Assembly (NCBI GenBank): GCA_964017125.1
Contig: OZ024902.1
Location: forward strand, 56,530,791 to 56,594,790
Direction: 5' to 3'
Source of the DNA: Flabesymbios commensalis
Taxonomy: Eukaryota; Annelida; Polychaeta; Terebellida; Flabelligeridae
Length of the DNA stretch: 64,000 nucleotides
Part shown: positions 1 through 37,152 of the stretch, piece after piece
Numbering within the stretch: position 1 is the stretch's first letter
Layout of the letters: every line of letters starts with the position of its first letter
The notes under the pieces: generated by a model
What the model saw: only the letters and a program-made list of their open reading frames with translations
The model's database searches: none
Told to the model about the DNA's origin: nothing
Program-made: the position numbers and the translations under genes

Positions 1-1231
1 TTGCTGATCGCGACAATTGTCGTTTTTAATTCATTTTATTAGCAAATTAGATCACAGTTATTGGGGATGAAATGACTGTCTAAACATGAAGATTTGTATA
101 TATTTGGTCACAAATTAGACAAATTTAAGTAATTTTCAACCACTTGAGGTTGTGGATCGCGCTAGCGAGACACAACCTCAAGTGGTTGAAAATTTAAATA
201 AATTTACTTACAAGATAAGGGTGAAATTTTGCAGTAGCTATCACTTTGCGACGCTGAGCCAACATTAAGTCAGCAGTGGGTCCCGCGTCAAGTGTTCACT
301 GGGTCTACTACCATCAAAGATTTAAATCAAAACGACAGTGGAAATATTTAGGACACAAACCTCCTCTGATGTTATTTGCACGCTGTGGGTTAACATGTTT
401 TATTGTGTTTCATGTCTTTATTTTACTTATTTCTTTCTAAATGTTGCTAGAAATATGGCGTTCAATTGTTTTAAATGTGGTCACATAATTGTTAGACATC
501 TAGCTTAGAAAAAATTCTAGTATGTTTCAATACGTATAAGAATACCATTAATGATCAAACTGTGTATTAATGACAGACCCAATTATGACAATTTCATTGA
601 ATTGCATCATTAGTTTTTTCCTCAAAAATGTGAATATTTAGGTAATATCATCATGCTCATCCCCATTGTTTTAAATTTTGCTGAAGTAGTATAGCATGTA
701 TAATGTTTTATATTTATCTTGTGTGAGAACAGGGTAATGTTTGTTAGTACTAAGATTTGCTGAAATTATTTAACAGAACATGAAATCATCTATAATCATT
801 GTTGGTGATTGTAACAGGTCAATTTAAATTACATGGGGTAATTCCATTTGTAAATATTACAAAAAAATGAGATGAATAATTAAATGAACAAAGAAATTTG
901 TAAAAAAATGTACATGTTCATTTTCCATTTATTGTTGTGTATCATCAAACATTTTATAAAATAATTGGGCACATTTTTACATACAAATTTTCATGTTTGA
1001 CGCGATCAAAATAGTAGCATTCGGATATGTACTGTACAGTACAGTCGTTGAATTACAATCCTTTTAAATATTTGTGTGTTCATGAACTCCGAATAATTCC
1101 ACTTTGTCTAGTTGATTGAATTACAGTTTGAATTACAGTTTATACCACCATCAAAAGTTCATTCAAAAACTGTGTGTGAAATAATATAAAATGTTGCAGT
1201 TAAGTTGTAAAGGGGGTTTCTTTATTTTCAG
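1..1231. other. Intron of FAK upstream of first visible exon
   Basis: AT-rich sequence with no FERM-domain exon that I can recognise on the + strand. The only structure is the strong hairpin at 121-212. The window therefore opens inside an intron. Confidence 0.7.
121..212. repeat. Hairpin element, arms around a TCGCGCTAGCGAG centre
   Basis: Left arm TTCAACCACTTGAGGTTGTG and right arm CACAACCTCAAGTGGTTGAA are perfect complements, extended on both sides by AT-rich near matches. The centre GATCGCGCTAGCGAGA resembles the centres of the hairpins near 38,580, 39,757 and 42,170 (TCTCGCTGACGCGATC). Confidence 0.85.
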
Positions 1232-26302
<25,071 letters not shown>

Positions 26303-26344
26303 TGATCGACCAATATAAGTATCACCGTCTGTACAATCTACCCT

Positions 26345-26452
26345 GCAGACACGTTGCATTCACCCAATTTTGGCCTACTGTTGGGCCAGCGTCGCAGACG
26401 GTGGCCCAACAGTAGGCCAAAATTGAGTCAATTCCACGTGTCTGCTTTGTAC
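26345..26452. repeat. Palindromic element in FAK 3' UTR
   Basis: Arms CAATTTTGGCCTACTGTTGG and CCAACAGTAGGCCAAAATTG are perfect complements around GCGTCGCAGACG. Outer ends AGACACGTTG and CACGTGTCT are less alike other copies. Confidence 0.9.
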
Positions 26453-26471
26453 TGTTATCATGATTCACCGT

Positions 26472-26587
26472 ACCCCAGCAGGCGGGCACCACACAGACAT
26501 ACAGGGCTGGTTAACGGCGGTCTAGCATCGCAGACTCGTGTCCGACGTTAAACCAACGCTGGGTGGACACCTTGTGTTTGCAGGGTG
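26472..26587. repeat. Worn palindromic element in FAK 3' UTR
   Basis: CCCCAGCAGGCGGGCACCAC at left, ACACCTTGTGTTTGCAGGG at right, with ACGCTGGGTGGACA. Arms poorly matched, so an older copy. Confidence 0.6.
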
Positions 26588-26640
26588 TTAGTACGGCTTC
26601 TCTCGATGGGTTATCTGGCACACCAGTCACATCATGCCTG

Positions 26641-26736
26641 GAAACACAAAACATTTGTATAACATTATACAAAGACGAAGACCTTTTTGCCGACGCTGTA
26701 TAAATGTTATACAAATGTTTTGTGTTCACTGGGACG
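26641..26736. repeat. Palindromic element in FAK 3' UTR
   Basis: AACACAAAACATTTGTATAA and TTATACAAATGTTTTGTGTT are perfect complements; centre shortened (GACGAAGACC). Same arm type as 7,593. Confidence 0.85.
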
Positions 26737-27992
26737 TATACTAAAAAATTATTATTTTTCTGTGGGATGCTGCTTCAACTTTCGATCATGCTGGATTAAT
26801 ATGCCTTTGTCCACCCGACTACAAAGAAAAAACGATCACTGCAGGCAGGAGTGATAAATCAAAGAAAAGTGTGCTTAGAGCTGCGTCATGTGTAATATTT
26901 TACCCATAAAAATATTGTCTTTGAGCTTCAAAAGTTTACAGTTTGAATTTGCAGTTCTGGTGTATTTGTTTGTCAAGTATGTAACGTTACGTGAAAATAT
27001 ACCAAGCATGTGAATATTTATATTAGGTAATGTTCAAGTTTTTTAAACACCCTACCACCCCCCCCCCCCCCCACTCCTCGCTACCATGTCTAACACAGTG
27101 CATATCACGGTCACATGTTATAATGTCATTACAATCATTAGTGCTTAAGTATGTAGTTGCTCAGTGTTTGACTTGTTCACGCTCAAGCCATGTTGCTTAG
27201 CCTTGTATCCTCAGGCTATTACGCGAGCTGTATAGTTGGTGTAATAGGTTTGGGTTGAGGGTTACATGCTTGCCACGCCAGCCAGGTATTATTCTATCGG
27301 TTCAATCATCAATCATCGTGTGATCCTGGTCAAATGCTAACTGCATAATTTCTGCATAATTAGGAGCGATCATAATTTTTGTTTATACATGTATAATAAG
27401 AAATGTCGTCGCCAGATATAATAATCATGTCTTGTTTGTTGTCAACACGGTATTGATGCACAAAGAAAAACTGATACAATACATTGCACGTTGTATCAAT
27501 GTTGATACTGTCTTCAACGCCGGCTCAACCTTGGTCCAACGTCTTGTGTCCCCGAGGAAGCTGGCCAGTGCATGCCATTTTGGTTTTACTATTGTGTAAT
27601 GCAGATAGTTGGTGGATGATGCTACACATTTCTGGAGTCTGTGCTATTCTGAGCTGTGCGCTGGTCCATAATAAGTCACGCGTTGTAAGTAATTAAGAGT
27701 TTCTCGTAAAATAGAGATACAGGGACTGTCTGTAGTAGTTAAAAATGTAGTTAACAGTCAACACAAATTCACCGGTACATAGCGTCCGAATCAATTACCA
27801 ACCCACAGCAGCGACTAATAATAATTGAATACGTTTTGTTCATCTTGATCAGTGGACCAAAATCAGATTAAATTCCAAAGTATGCTATGATTCGAACTCT
27901 CTAGGTTATGCCAGTTTTGATCCAACGCTGGGTGAATACGTATAGGATGTCATTGTGCCGTTGTGGACGATTCAGCATGAGACAGACTACAA

Positions 27993-28106
27993 TCAAGCAC
28001 GAGACATTGACCCAATGTTGCTGTGCTGCTGGTCCGGTGTCTTTGACGCCGGTCCAGCAGCACAGCAACATTGGGTCAATGTCTCGAAAGTGCTGGGAAA
28101 TACATC
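27993..28106. repeat. Palindromic element in FAK 3' UTR, very long perfect stem
   Basis: GACATTGACCCAATGTTGCT continuing GTGCTGCTGGTCCGG is matched by CCGGTCCAGCAGCACAGCAA continuing CATTGGGTCAATGTC, around TGTCTTTGACG. The 35-bp arm is nearly perfect while its sequence differs from other copies. Confidence 0.9.
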
Positions 28107-29615
28107 CAGATCAAAGCTATTTATGTTCAATAGTACCGGTGATTTATCCGGGAAATATTTAACTTTGTATTGTCTCAAATTACTACAAACTGAAAAACAA
28201 ATAACCGTAAGCATCACCATTTTTTCTGAATCTGTTCAGTCGAGTAATTTGAGTTCAGCAATGTTTCGGGCCGTTGCAGGAATGAAAAGGTTAAATCCAA
28301 GTCAATCATAAATATATATTTTCTTAGAATGTAGTCCGATTTTGTTGATGTTTAAAACAGTTTTAACACCAGCATAATAATTATATTTTTGATAATTGCA
28401 AAACAACACAAACCTTGTTTAATTCCTGTAATATTTTTTTGTGCAGTTGATTCTATATATATTTTTTAACATTTAGGCTTTTGCACTGGTTTTTTTATGT
28501 TTATACACTAATCAGCAGCACATGTATATATTGAGTATATTGTTTATGAGTGTAATTCTGTATGAATGTATCATAAACTCGTTTGCCTCAAGATCTGAAG
28601 GAAGAATGTTTACTCGTGGCAAAAAAAAAACGGTGTAATATCATCCCAGCAGTCACTTTATCAAAGAAGATTGTAGCGTGAACTAAATTTTGTGTGAAAA
28701 TTCTCAGCTATAGCGACGCCATTCATACCTGGATAATTATACATGGTTTCGGAAGTAAAGGTGAAAAATTGGCATAATTAGGCATCCTACTCATTATCAT
28801 CACTCATCATCACTTGTATATTAGTAGAATTAACCACTCGTAGGAAGGGACGTAAAATGTGGCCTTTGAGCTGCATTGAGACATACCACTTGGCATTTAC
28901 TTGTACATAGAACAATGTTTGTAATAGAACATAAAAATAATTGCTATATTGTAATGTATAACAAGATTATTATTATTTGTCCAGTTTGCTTTACCATTTT
29001 GTCCAAATAGTATATGGTTATAGCATCAATCTTTTTTTTTACTTTGGATTGGAATTGTGATCTGTCTCAAATGGCCGGTTCGACTCTTTATTTAACACAC
29101 AGATATAGCCGTGATGATATACAGGCATAAAACAGCCCCACTTCGAATTGATCAGCTGTGAGACAGGAAATTGTACTAAACAAACAGTTTGTATAGTATG
29201 TTTCTTATTTAGTTTGTTCCACTTTAATTCCCTCTCTCTCTCTGTGAAATAGCTCTATATTTTACAGTCTTGTGCCCTTAAATTAGCAGTAAAATGTCAC
29301 TAAATTATTGTTGATCGATAGAAGTGACAATTTATTGTGCAAAATCATTTTAAGTATCTGCTCACCTTGTACCTTGTTCCACCAGTCGAATGGAAATAAG
29401 TAAAAATAGCAGAAAATTGAAATTAAAATAGCTGCTTCAAATATAGTCACTTTAGTCCTCAAGTGTGGGCTGTCTATGGGAAACTTGAATGGCCAAAGGC
29501 GACCTGTCTGTTAGTGAGATGTGTAATATTCACCATTGTACCGTATTTAATACTTGAATGAATGGAAAGAGAAACATTTGTGACATGTTTGTATTGTACA
29601 TATTATATTGGGAGT

Positions 29616-29621
29616 AATAAA
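29616..29621 (+). terminator. Candidate poly(A) signal AATAAA
   Basis: Canonical hexamer in GGAGTAATAAAGAAG, followed by CTGATTCGTTCGTATTCC. It is the best-placed canonical signal noticed downstream of the FAK stop; transcript data are lacking. Confidence 0.35.
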
Positions 29622-29985
29622 GAAGTCGCCACTGATTCGTTCGTATTCCATTTAGATATAGGCCTACTAGTAGGTAAATTTGTTTCTTTTCTTTAATAAC
29701 ACTCAATCAAAATTACTCACAACACATAGCCGGTGTTGTTAGTGTATTAATGCTATAATTTTATTCCCTTGAATCTCTATACAAATGTAATTTCACAACT
29801 AACATTCAGGAGATATGTGTTCCTGAGATAGGCTGGTCGTTGAGCTTTAGATTGTGGGATGGGATTAAAAGATAGAATAAAAGTAAAGAGGTGAAAATGA
29901 ACCAGGGGGACAGGTAGCCGCTTCGTCGCATAGCTATGACGGATCACATATGTGATACTGGATTGTGTAATGATGAAAGTGATGA

Positions 29986-30507
29986 CCCGAGCAAGGCACC
30001 CGCCATATCTCACCTTTCGCGACATTATACAAGAACAGAAGGAGTGATAAAGGTACCTCCATACGGGAGTGCACCACACCCTTCAACATTAACAGCAATG
30101 GTGGTCCTGCAAACCTAAGCGGCACCACCATATCAGCAAGCACCGCATCGCCCCTCTCCTCGATGTCATTTGAGGAGTGGGAAGGGATGATCACCAATTT
30201 GGAAACAAACCTGATCAGGAATAAGAGATCCACGTTCCTACACAGGATGAGACAAGCCGCGATATCGGATTCCACTAGTATCAGCGGCCACACCTGGCAC
30301 ACCCATCACTCATGGACCAGTAGCCACAGAGATGGAGTGGTGGACGCCCACTTAGTACGGCACTCGGCCCGGCTAATGAGCCACCATGGAAGATTAGTCA
30401 GAGCCGACCTTCCCCTTCCAGTGACTGAAGATAAGCCCCAGTGCACACCCACCGAAGATCATAAGGATGCTATTCATAGGGAACTTTTTTCCACAGCCTC
30501 TGCTTAA
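29986..30507 (+). CDS. Unidentified open frame, possible terminal exon or retroposed piece
   Basis: One frame stays open for about 173 codons and ends TAA at 30,505-30,507; the first Met is at 30,163, giving 114 residues. The sequence is GC-richer than its surroundings and contains SFEEWEGMITNLETNLIRNK and RSTFLHRMRQAAI, which look like real protein, then a His/Ser-rich stretch (SGHTWHTHHSWTSSHRD). I do not recognise a family. AATAAA at 30,744-30,749 could end a transcript. No strong splice acceptor with a pyrimidine tract is seen, so it may be a 3'-terminal exon of an unseen gene, a retroposed fragment or part of a repeat. The opposite strand is also open but looks like a shadow. Confidence 0.4.
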   Translation, partial: PEQGTRHISPFATLYKNRRSDKGTSIRECTTPFNINSNGGPANLSGTTISASTASPLSSMSFEEWEGMITNLETNLIRNKRSTFLHRMRQAAISDSTSISGHTWHTHHSWTSSHRDGVVDAHLVRHSARLMSHHGRLVRADLPLPVTEDKPQCTPTEDHKDAIHRELFSTASA

Positions 30508-30887
30508 ACATTTTAACACTCTAAATGTTTTAATTTGAATGCAATCATTATTATCATAATCATTCAGTGATTCGCCACAGAGCTGGCTTGAACTCTAACT
30601 CTTTTATAATGAAATAGGATAACAACTATTCTTATTGTAGTTTACTAACCTATTTTATTACTGTACCTATCCAATATTAAAATGTTTAACATTGGACATC
30701 ATTGCTGCGGCACCTTCAGATAGCTTTTTCTTTTTTTGAAAAAAATAAAATTCTTTAATATTTTTTCAACATAATACTTTAGGCTAACGGGTCATAAAAC
30801 ACAAATGTATGTACATTTCTATGGCGCCACCCACTTAAGCACATGTCTTTTTAGTATGTGAACAAGATGAAAAGTAGGTAGTAATTG

Positions 30888-31785
30888 TTTTTGACACAGC
30901 AGTGTGACAGTAAGATTTGTACGTTTAAAGGGGTAGTAATAACCTTTATTGACACAACACTGTGGCAGTAAGGACTTGTGCATGTAGAGGGGTAGTAAGA
31001 ATACATATTGTCACAGCACTGTGGCAGTAAGGACTTGGACATGTAGAGGGGTAGTAAAAAACCTTATTGACACAGCACTGTCGCAGTAAGGACTTGTACA
31101 TGTGGAGGGGTAGTAGGAACCCTTATTGACACAGCACTGTGGCAGTAAGGACTTGGACATGTAGAGGGGTAGTGAGAACCCTTATTGACACAGCACTGTA
31201 GCAGTAAGGACTTGTACATGTAGAGCGGTAGTCGGAACCATTATTCACACAGCACTATGGTACTAAGGCCTTGTACATGTAGAGGGGTAGTAAAAAACCT
31301 TATTGACACAGCACTGTGGCAGCAAGGACTTGTACATGTAGAGGGGTGGTAGGAACCCTTATTGATACAGCACTGTGGCAGTAAGGTCTTGTACATTTAG
31401 AGGGGTAGTAAAAACATTATTGACACAGAACTGTGGCAGCAAGGACTTGTACACGGGGTAGTAAGAACCTTTATTGACACAACACTGTGGCAGCAAGGAC
31501 TTGTACATGTAGAAGGGTAGTAGGAACCCTTATTGACACAGCACTGTGGTAGTAAGGACTAGTACATGTAGAGGGGTGGTAAAATCCTTATTGACACAGC
31601 ACTGTGGCAGTAAGGACTTGTACATGTAGAGGAGTAGTAGGAACCCTTATTGACACAGCTCTGTGACAGTACGGACTTGTACATGTAGAGGGGTAGTAGA
31701 AACCCTTATTGACACAGCACTGTGACAGTAACGACATGTACATGTAGATGGGTAGTAAAAATCTTATTGACACAGCACTGTGGCG
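30888..31785. repeat. Minisatellite, about 16 units of ~59 bp
   Basis: Units read TTATTGACACAGCACTGTGG, CAGTAAGGACTTGTACATGT, AGAGGGGTAGTAGGAACCC with few changes between neighbours; starts fall every 56-62 bases. One further unit start is left at 32,193 (TATTGACACAGTACTGTGGC), so the array may once have been longer. Confidence 0.97.
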
Positions 31786-32224
31786 TTGGATAAACATAGT
31801 CCAGTCTAACTCGAATTGGGTTTTTGAGAGCAGTTCATAGTCACACAGTATGGCAAAATCGTGTACACATAGAGCCTTAGGTTTTACAATATAAGACAGG
31901 ATTGGCTAAAAATATCACATTACTTGATGGTGTCATTGATTTGAACAAATTCATGCTTCTTCCTATAATTCCATATTGTCTCGCTCGATAATGTCCAAGA
32001 TAGAACATTTTCGGCAGCCGAAAATTCACTTGAGGCCGTCTTAAATGCTTCATAATCATGATAATTGACGGACGTCCTTCCAATCAAAATGGCGACGGTG
32101 TAATGGTGCAATCCACTCAGCCCCCCCACTCCGCATGCGAAAATGTTCGATGGCCTCTGATTGGTTTGGTGAAAATAGCGATTCGCTCTGCTATTGACAC
32201 AGTACTGTGGCAATAGACACTTCC

Positions 32225-33010
32225 TTAAAATATTGTAGTGTCATATTCAGTCATTATAATGTCACATTAGAATGCCGCCAAGCCCGCCATATCTTGATTT
32301 GATAATGTCATATCCTATCATAAAAAATGGAATATCTTGACATTCAAATTTTATTGTGTGATATAAAAGGACAAAATTTGGACATTATAATACCATATCA
32401 TGACGTTAAAGTGTCATATTCTGATAAATTACAATCCAATATCCTGGCATAAATATGCCAGATCTTGACTTCGAACTGTTTATGTTTTTTCCTATTTTAA
32501 TGTCATAATCCGACAAGTCTAATATATAATATTCGATAAAAAATAGCATGTTTGTCAATATAATGACACATCATCACATTATCATAATATTCAAGCACCA
32601 TATCCTGATATTCAAATGTCATATCCTGACATTAAAATGTCATAGTGATGTTAAAATGATATATCTCGAAATTGTAATGCATTTCGTGATAATATGATGC
32701 CATATCTTTTCATTTTAATACAGCAACGTGATGTTTAGCCACTATATACTGCCTTTATAAAGCTGTATTGAGCTATCATAACGTGATTTTGCTATATTAA
32801 ACACCAATGTTTGGACATTATATTACATATCATGATATTAAAGTGTCATATCCTGATATCTTATTCATATACCCTGACATAAAACTGACGTTAAACTGTC
32901 AGATCCTCTAATTTGATGTCATATTCTGACATTCCAATGTAATATCACATTGCAATATCATACAATGTCATATATTTATTACGTAATACACTAATATTGA
33001 AATAAAATAT
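32225..33010. repeat. Degenerate AT-rich tandem repeat (CATATCCTGACATT)
   Basis: Many imperfect repeats of ATGTCATATCCTGACATTAA. Part of it (about 32,720-32,870, with ACTGCCTTTATAAAGCTGTA) recurs inverted at 44,935-45,130. Confidence 0.8.
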
Positions 33011-33539
33011 CTGAATATTCTAATCTATAATCCAAGGTATTTATTACCATTTTCAGGAAATTGCCCAAATTACGTAGGCCTATAGATGGCCAAACTCTGC
33101 CAGTAAAATGATGTGATTTAAAACTTTTTTTTATTTAGTAGTACATGTAAATAACCAACAGTCTCGTAGGACATGTGTTCAAGCTGGTGTAATATTGTAC
33201 TTAGCTCTGTTATTATGTACATTCACACAAAATTAGCTAATATTCATATCCTAGAATAATCACAACTTATACTTAACCAAAATCGAAAAACATTTTATAT
33301 AGGCCTACTATATAAAATACCTACATTGGAATTAGTCGCTGGGTTTGAAACTGGAATTTCTTACGCAATCTCAAGCTTCAAATGAATGAAAAATAGCCTT
33401 ATATTTAAAAATGAGACATGTTAGAATTTTTAATCAATGATTTCTGACATATGATAGTTTGTAAATTTCATAAATCTATATCTATATTCCCATATGAAAA
33501 AACAGTTGGACAACGCTTAATCGTGGCACCTGCGCTAAA

Positions 33540-34440
33540 AGAGCTTACCAATATGGCAGCCATGTTGGATTTTGGAAATATATTTTAGATTCCATGGCCC
33601 TGAAAAAAAGTTTCAACAACATGATGATTGGGCATGGAAGTTATTTTCTGAGGGGGGGACGCTTGAAATAATGGTCGCCATCTTGAATTTGTGGTAATAA
33701 GAAAAAAAGTTTCAACAACATGATGATTGGGCATGGAAGTTATTTTCTGAGGGGGGGGACGCTTGAAATAATGGTCGCCATCTTGAATTTGTGGTAATAA
33801 GAAAAGGAATGATATCATTTCTGATCCTGTTGATGAGCTTTTTGTGCCTTAAGACATGTGTAGAGGCACCAACATATTTTTTTTTAACTGCAAAAGTGAT
33901 GAATTTGGGTATATCCCTGTTTTTTTTTGGAAAAATGACGTTATATGGTGTTACATAACATTAGACTATGTGGGATTTATGTTGATAAATTCAATATAAT
34001 AAAATTGGTGATCTAAATAAGTGCTAGACCCCATGGGTTTAGACAAAAAATACATACAACGAGATAGTCACCTCATATTTTCGTTTTTTTAAGAAATCGC
34101 TCAACATACTCAGTATATCAATATGGCGGCCATCTTGGATTTTTGATATTGAGAAAAGTACTGATATTATTTCTGATCATCTGGATGAGCTCTTTGTGTC
34201 CTCAAACATAAGTAGAGACACCTAAATATTTTTTTCCAACTGCAAAATTGAGGAATTATTGTATACCCCTGCTTTTCGAAAATGGCGTTACATGGTGGCG
34301 GCCATCTTGAATTAAAAAAATGCACAAGGGGATTTTTGGGGCCTCTTCGGTATTCGATTGGGGAGATGTCCGTGTATCATTCCTGAAAAAATCAGCTTTC
34401 TACAATTTTATTCCAGGTTCAACCCTAATGCTCTTGCATT
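33540..34440. repeat. Dispersed repeat family with GGCGGCCATCTTGGAT words
   Basis: The block from ACTATGTGGGATTTATGTTG to GGTTCAACCCTAATGCTCTT (about 33,965-34,440) recurs in the same orientation at 45,385-46,160, with the same order of words, e.g. TCTGATCATCTGGATGAGCT and CATTCCTGAAAAAATCAGCT. No coding frame. Confidence 0.85.
33603..33800. repeat. 99-bp direct tandem duplication
   Basis: AGTTTCAACAACATGATGAT to GAATTTGTGGTAATAAGAAA is present twice, offset by 99 bases, differing essentially by one G in a G run. A recent duplication. Confidence 0.95.
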
Positions 34441-34644
34441 AATGTAATATTAACGTGAAACATTCACAACTTGCATGTGATTTAGTGTATTTGGCGAAGT
34501 AATAATTTGATCTCTATCAAGAAATTTCTATATTCCTTGCTCCTATGTAGAATCTGTTCAGGTAGATTTCCGAAAATTCGTTCATTTGAACCAATTAATT
34601 GTATTACGTTTTGACGTGGAGCAAAAGCCCCACACCCTGAATAT

Positions 34645-34935
34645 TCAAATATTGCTTCTTAGACGGAAATGTATGCAATTTATTATTGGCACCAAAATTA
34701 CTTTACATTGATCACATGCAGATAGCGACACTTTGCGACAAATATATCCACTGCTATATACAAGAATATTCTCCTCCTCAATGGTAATACCCATTTGTGG
34801 CGTGAATAATTTCAACATTGAATAAGCTAATTCTGTGACAGAATCGCTCAGATCAGGAGAATCAGCAGTAACAGTAACCATATGGTAACATGCTTTATTA
34901 TATTTCTGTTCAGGTATATTCCGAATGGTAAACAT
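34645..34935 (-). pseudogene. Fragment resembling a DNA transposase C-terminal region
   Basis: A 96-codon minus-strand frame includes ILVYSSGYICRKVSLSACDQ and then CKVIL. The pattern of a hydrophobic YxxGYxxRK run followed by CxxC resembles the C-terminal part of P-element/THAP9-like or similar transposases as I remember them; this is a weak family call. No flanking domain is visible, so at best a relic. Confidence 0.35.
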
Positions 34936-35042
34936 TACAAACGATCCGTGTCATTAGACTATATAAGTATAGTAATATTATGTTTTCCTTGCCCTTATCT
35001 TGGTTTTCTTTGCCCATATCTACCCTTGCACACATCGTCACC

Positions 35043-35153
35043 TGCCAGCAGATACGAGACGATGAACCAATGATTGGGTAATGCTGGTCCAGCATTTCAA
35101 ACGTTGGACTAGCGTCACTCTCTGATTGGGTCAACGTCTCGTGTTAGATGGGC
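35043..35153. repeat. Palindromic element (CCCAGCAAACAC family)
   Basis: GCCAGCAGATACGAGACGAT at left; GTCAACGTCTCGTGTTAGAT at right; inner pair TTGGGTAATGCTGG/AACGTTGGACTAGCG partly worn. Confidence 0.75.
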
Positions 35154-35154
35154 G

Positions 35155-36000
35155 TCACCTGTTGTTTGTAAACAATGAATATGCATACTTGTTTATAAGG
35201 GCGCAACCCCTGAAGTACCAAAGGGAAGAAGACAATTAAAAAGTATTGATAACTATCCACCAAACTATTGGATAAAAAATAGAAGTAAACCTCCGTCAAT
35301 ACTTATTTTTCTGATTTTTATGATGTAAAGTATGCATTGTTTTTAATAGGATCAATGTCATAATTACTTGTTGTAATATGGCAAAATCATGCTTGATAGA
35401 TGGTAAAAGCATTAGTTCCAACCCCTAATACCAGGGAACATCACGGAGAGCGATTTGACGTCTTGGGAAGTGTCGACCATCTTATCGTAGACGGTCTTTG
35501 GTAATAATGTGCGGGTAGCTCGATATCAGTGGCAGTCCTCGGGTGTGGGGGTAGCCTAATGCTTAGGCTACGTGGCGGCTACCCTGTCCCCCCTTTTTAC
35601 TGAGAATAGCATAAGGCTATGTTGGGGGAATAGTCTTATTGTACTTTGGTTATTGACACATAATAAACTTGGGCTGTTCAATATATAAATGAATATTTCT
35701 GATAAATGAACACTTTGAACCAATTTGAGGTTCATCAATGAGATTAAATTCTGGAAGGCATAAAAGTTTTTCTTCAAATGACGTAGGCTACGTTTGTTTT
35801 TAAACGATGGTTAGAGTCCAAATACTGTCACAGACTGGCCTTGTTTTAGATGAAGCAAACCGTCGAGTATGTGCAGGTGCTTGCACATCATCTGTATCAG
35901 CTATTTTTCTTGAGTGATTTTATTCTGTGATGACTAATCATTTTGTTATTTGATATTGGCAAAAAGTTTTAGCTGCAGATCATGTTATTTTTGTGTTTAC
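35155..36000. other. Intergenic, no gene
   Basis: AT-rich. A short perfect hairpin GTAGCCTAATGCTTAGGCTAC lies near 35,551. Nothing else recognised. Confidence 0.5.
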
Positions 36001-36470
36001 AGGTGCTATCCGCAGAAATCATATGGCCAAAAAGGCCACTGACGATGAAATTGAAAATGCAGCTAAGCTGTGGCTGCGGTTCTCAAAGGACTGATGTGGG
36101 AGGGGGGGGGGGGGGGCTGTTGGGGTGGGCGGTGGAGAGATTGTATGCTGCAGGTTTAATCGGCGCGTTTAAATACATGACTGATTGACAATATATCATA
36201 TTAGGTTTTTCTAACCTAGTCCCTTTTAATTTTTACTTTATTTTTACATGAATAAATGTGGCTGTGGTTCTCAAAGGACGGATGTGGATGGCCGAAAACC
36301 CATATGCCCTAGGTTTAATTGGTGGGTTTAATTAACTGGACAATATATAATATTTAGTATTTCTAACTTGGTCACATTTATTTTTTACTTTATTTTCAAA
36401 TGAATACATATGGCCGTGGTTCTCAAAGGACTGATGTGGATGGCCGAGATCCCATATGAGGGCCGTTGAA
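36000..36470. repeat. ~165-bp tandem repeat, about 2.7 units
   Basis: GTGGCTGCGGTTCTCAAAGG with ACTGATGTGG recurs at about 36,070, 36,250 and 36,410, each followed by GGTTTAATCGG-like and TTTTTACTTTATTTT words. A G run occupies 36,097-36,118. Confidence 0.85.
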
Positions 36471-36648
36471 ATATGACGTCATTTTTCAAATGCCCGTATT
36501 TTGCATTCACATGGCCTTTAGATTGCCACAATACATTTAAAATTGTATATTTTCGGCCAGAATACATTGTGCAATGTTTAATTAGTTCGATAAAAACTAA
36601 AAAATATATATTTACCTTCTATTCCATTCATATCTAAACTTTGATTGT

Positions 36649-37152
36649 GCTAACCCTTTGACTCTCAAGTTCATGCCAGGACCCAGGGATAATGGTGGTC
36701 ATTTAATGGAAATGCACGTCTTTTGGTATAATGGCTGTAACTGTGGATCTACAAGGTGTATTAACCATATGTACACGTTTGGGATTCGGCAGCGGCGGGC
36801 CTTTGTGAGTGTGCAACATTTTGGTCTGTCAAAGGTCACCTCAAGGTCATTGCAAGATCAAAGTTTCATAAATTCAAATAAAAAAAATTATACAAGCCAA
36901 GCCATATTGTTCACTTCTGGATAGGCGCGCAATATATAGAAACATATGTGTGGCAGCTCCCCAGAATCATGTGAAGTGAAATGATCTTGAACAGGCCCTG
37001 AGTACCTGAAGAGTCTAACCCCATCCCATACTAATAATGATATCCATTTTGATATCCTCAAAATGTCTTGCAAGCTTAGCGTTAGCTACAGAAATTACTC
37101 CGTTTTTACATTTTTTTCGAAATAATGAGATATTTCTCATGGAAAGGGTTAA
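36649..37152. repeat. Possible long TTAA/CCCTTT element
   Basis: CTAACCCTTTGACTCTCA at left and CATGGAAAGGGTTAA at right are inverted; GCTTAGCGTTAGCTAC lies near the right end. Interior not recognised. A further GGAAAGGGTTAA is at about 37,527. Confidence 0.4.

Larger units (their letters stand above)
26303..29640 (+). other. PTK2: Presumed 3' UTR of the FAK gene
   Basis: No coding sequence is visible after the stop. An AATAAA at 29,616-29,621 followed by T/G-rich sequence is the best poly(A) candidate, which would give a 3.3-kb UTR; the true end could be nearer. The stretch holds four clear palindromic elements (about 26,345; 26,472; 26,641; 27,993) and a worn one near 27,484, a poly-C tract at 27,058-27,074, and otherwise AT-rich sequence with nothing recognisable from 28,110 to 29,600. 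Confidence 0.4.

Noticed and set aside
27955-28311. 118-codon plus-strand frame and its minus-strand mirror
   Set aside because: Both strands are open because the 35-bp arms are complementary; no conserved protein is seen.
30888-31785. Frames through the 59-bp minisatellite as a repeat protein
   Set aside because: The period is about 59 and varies (56-62), so a frame is not maintained from unit to unit.
31877-32213. 97-codon minus-strand frame containing GVGGLSGLHHYTVAILIGRT
   Set aside because: Looks briefly protein-like, but no family is recognised and no splice or promoter context supports it.
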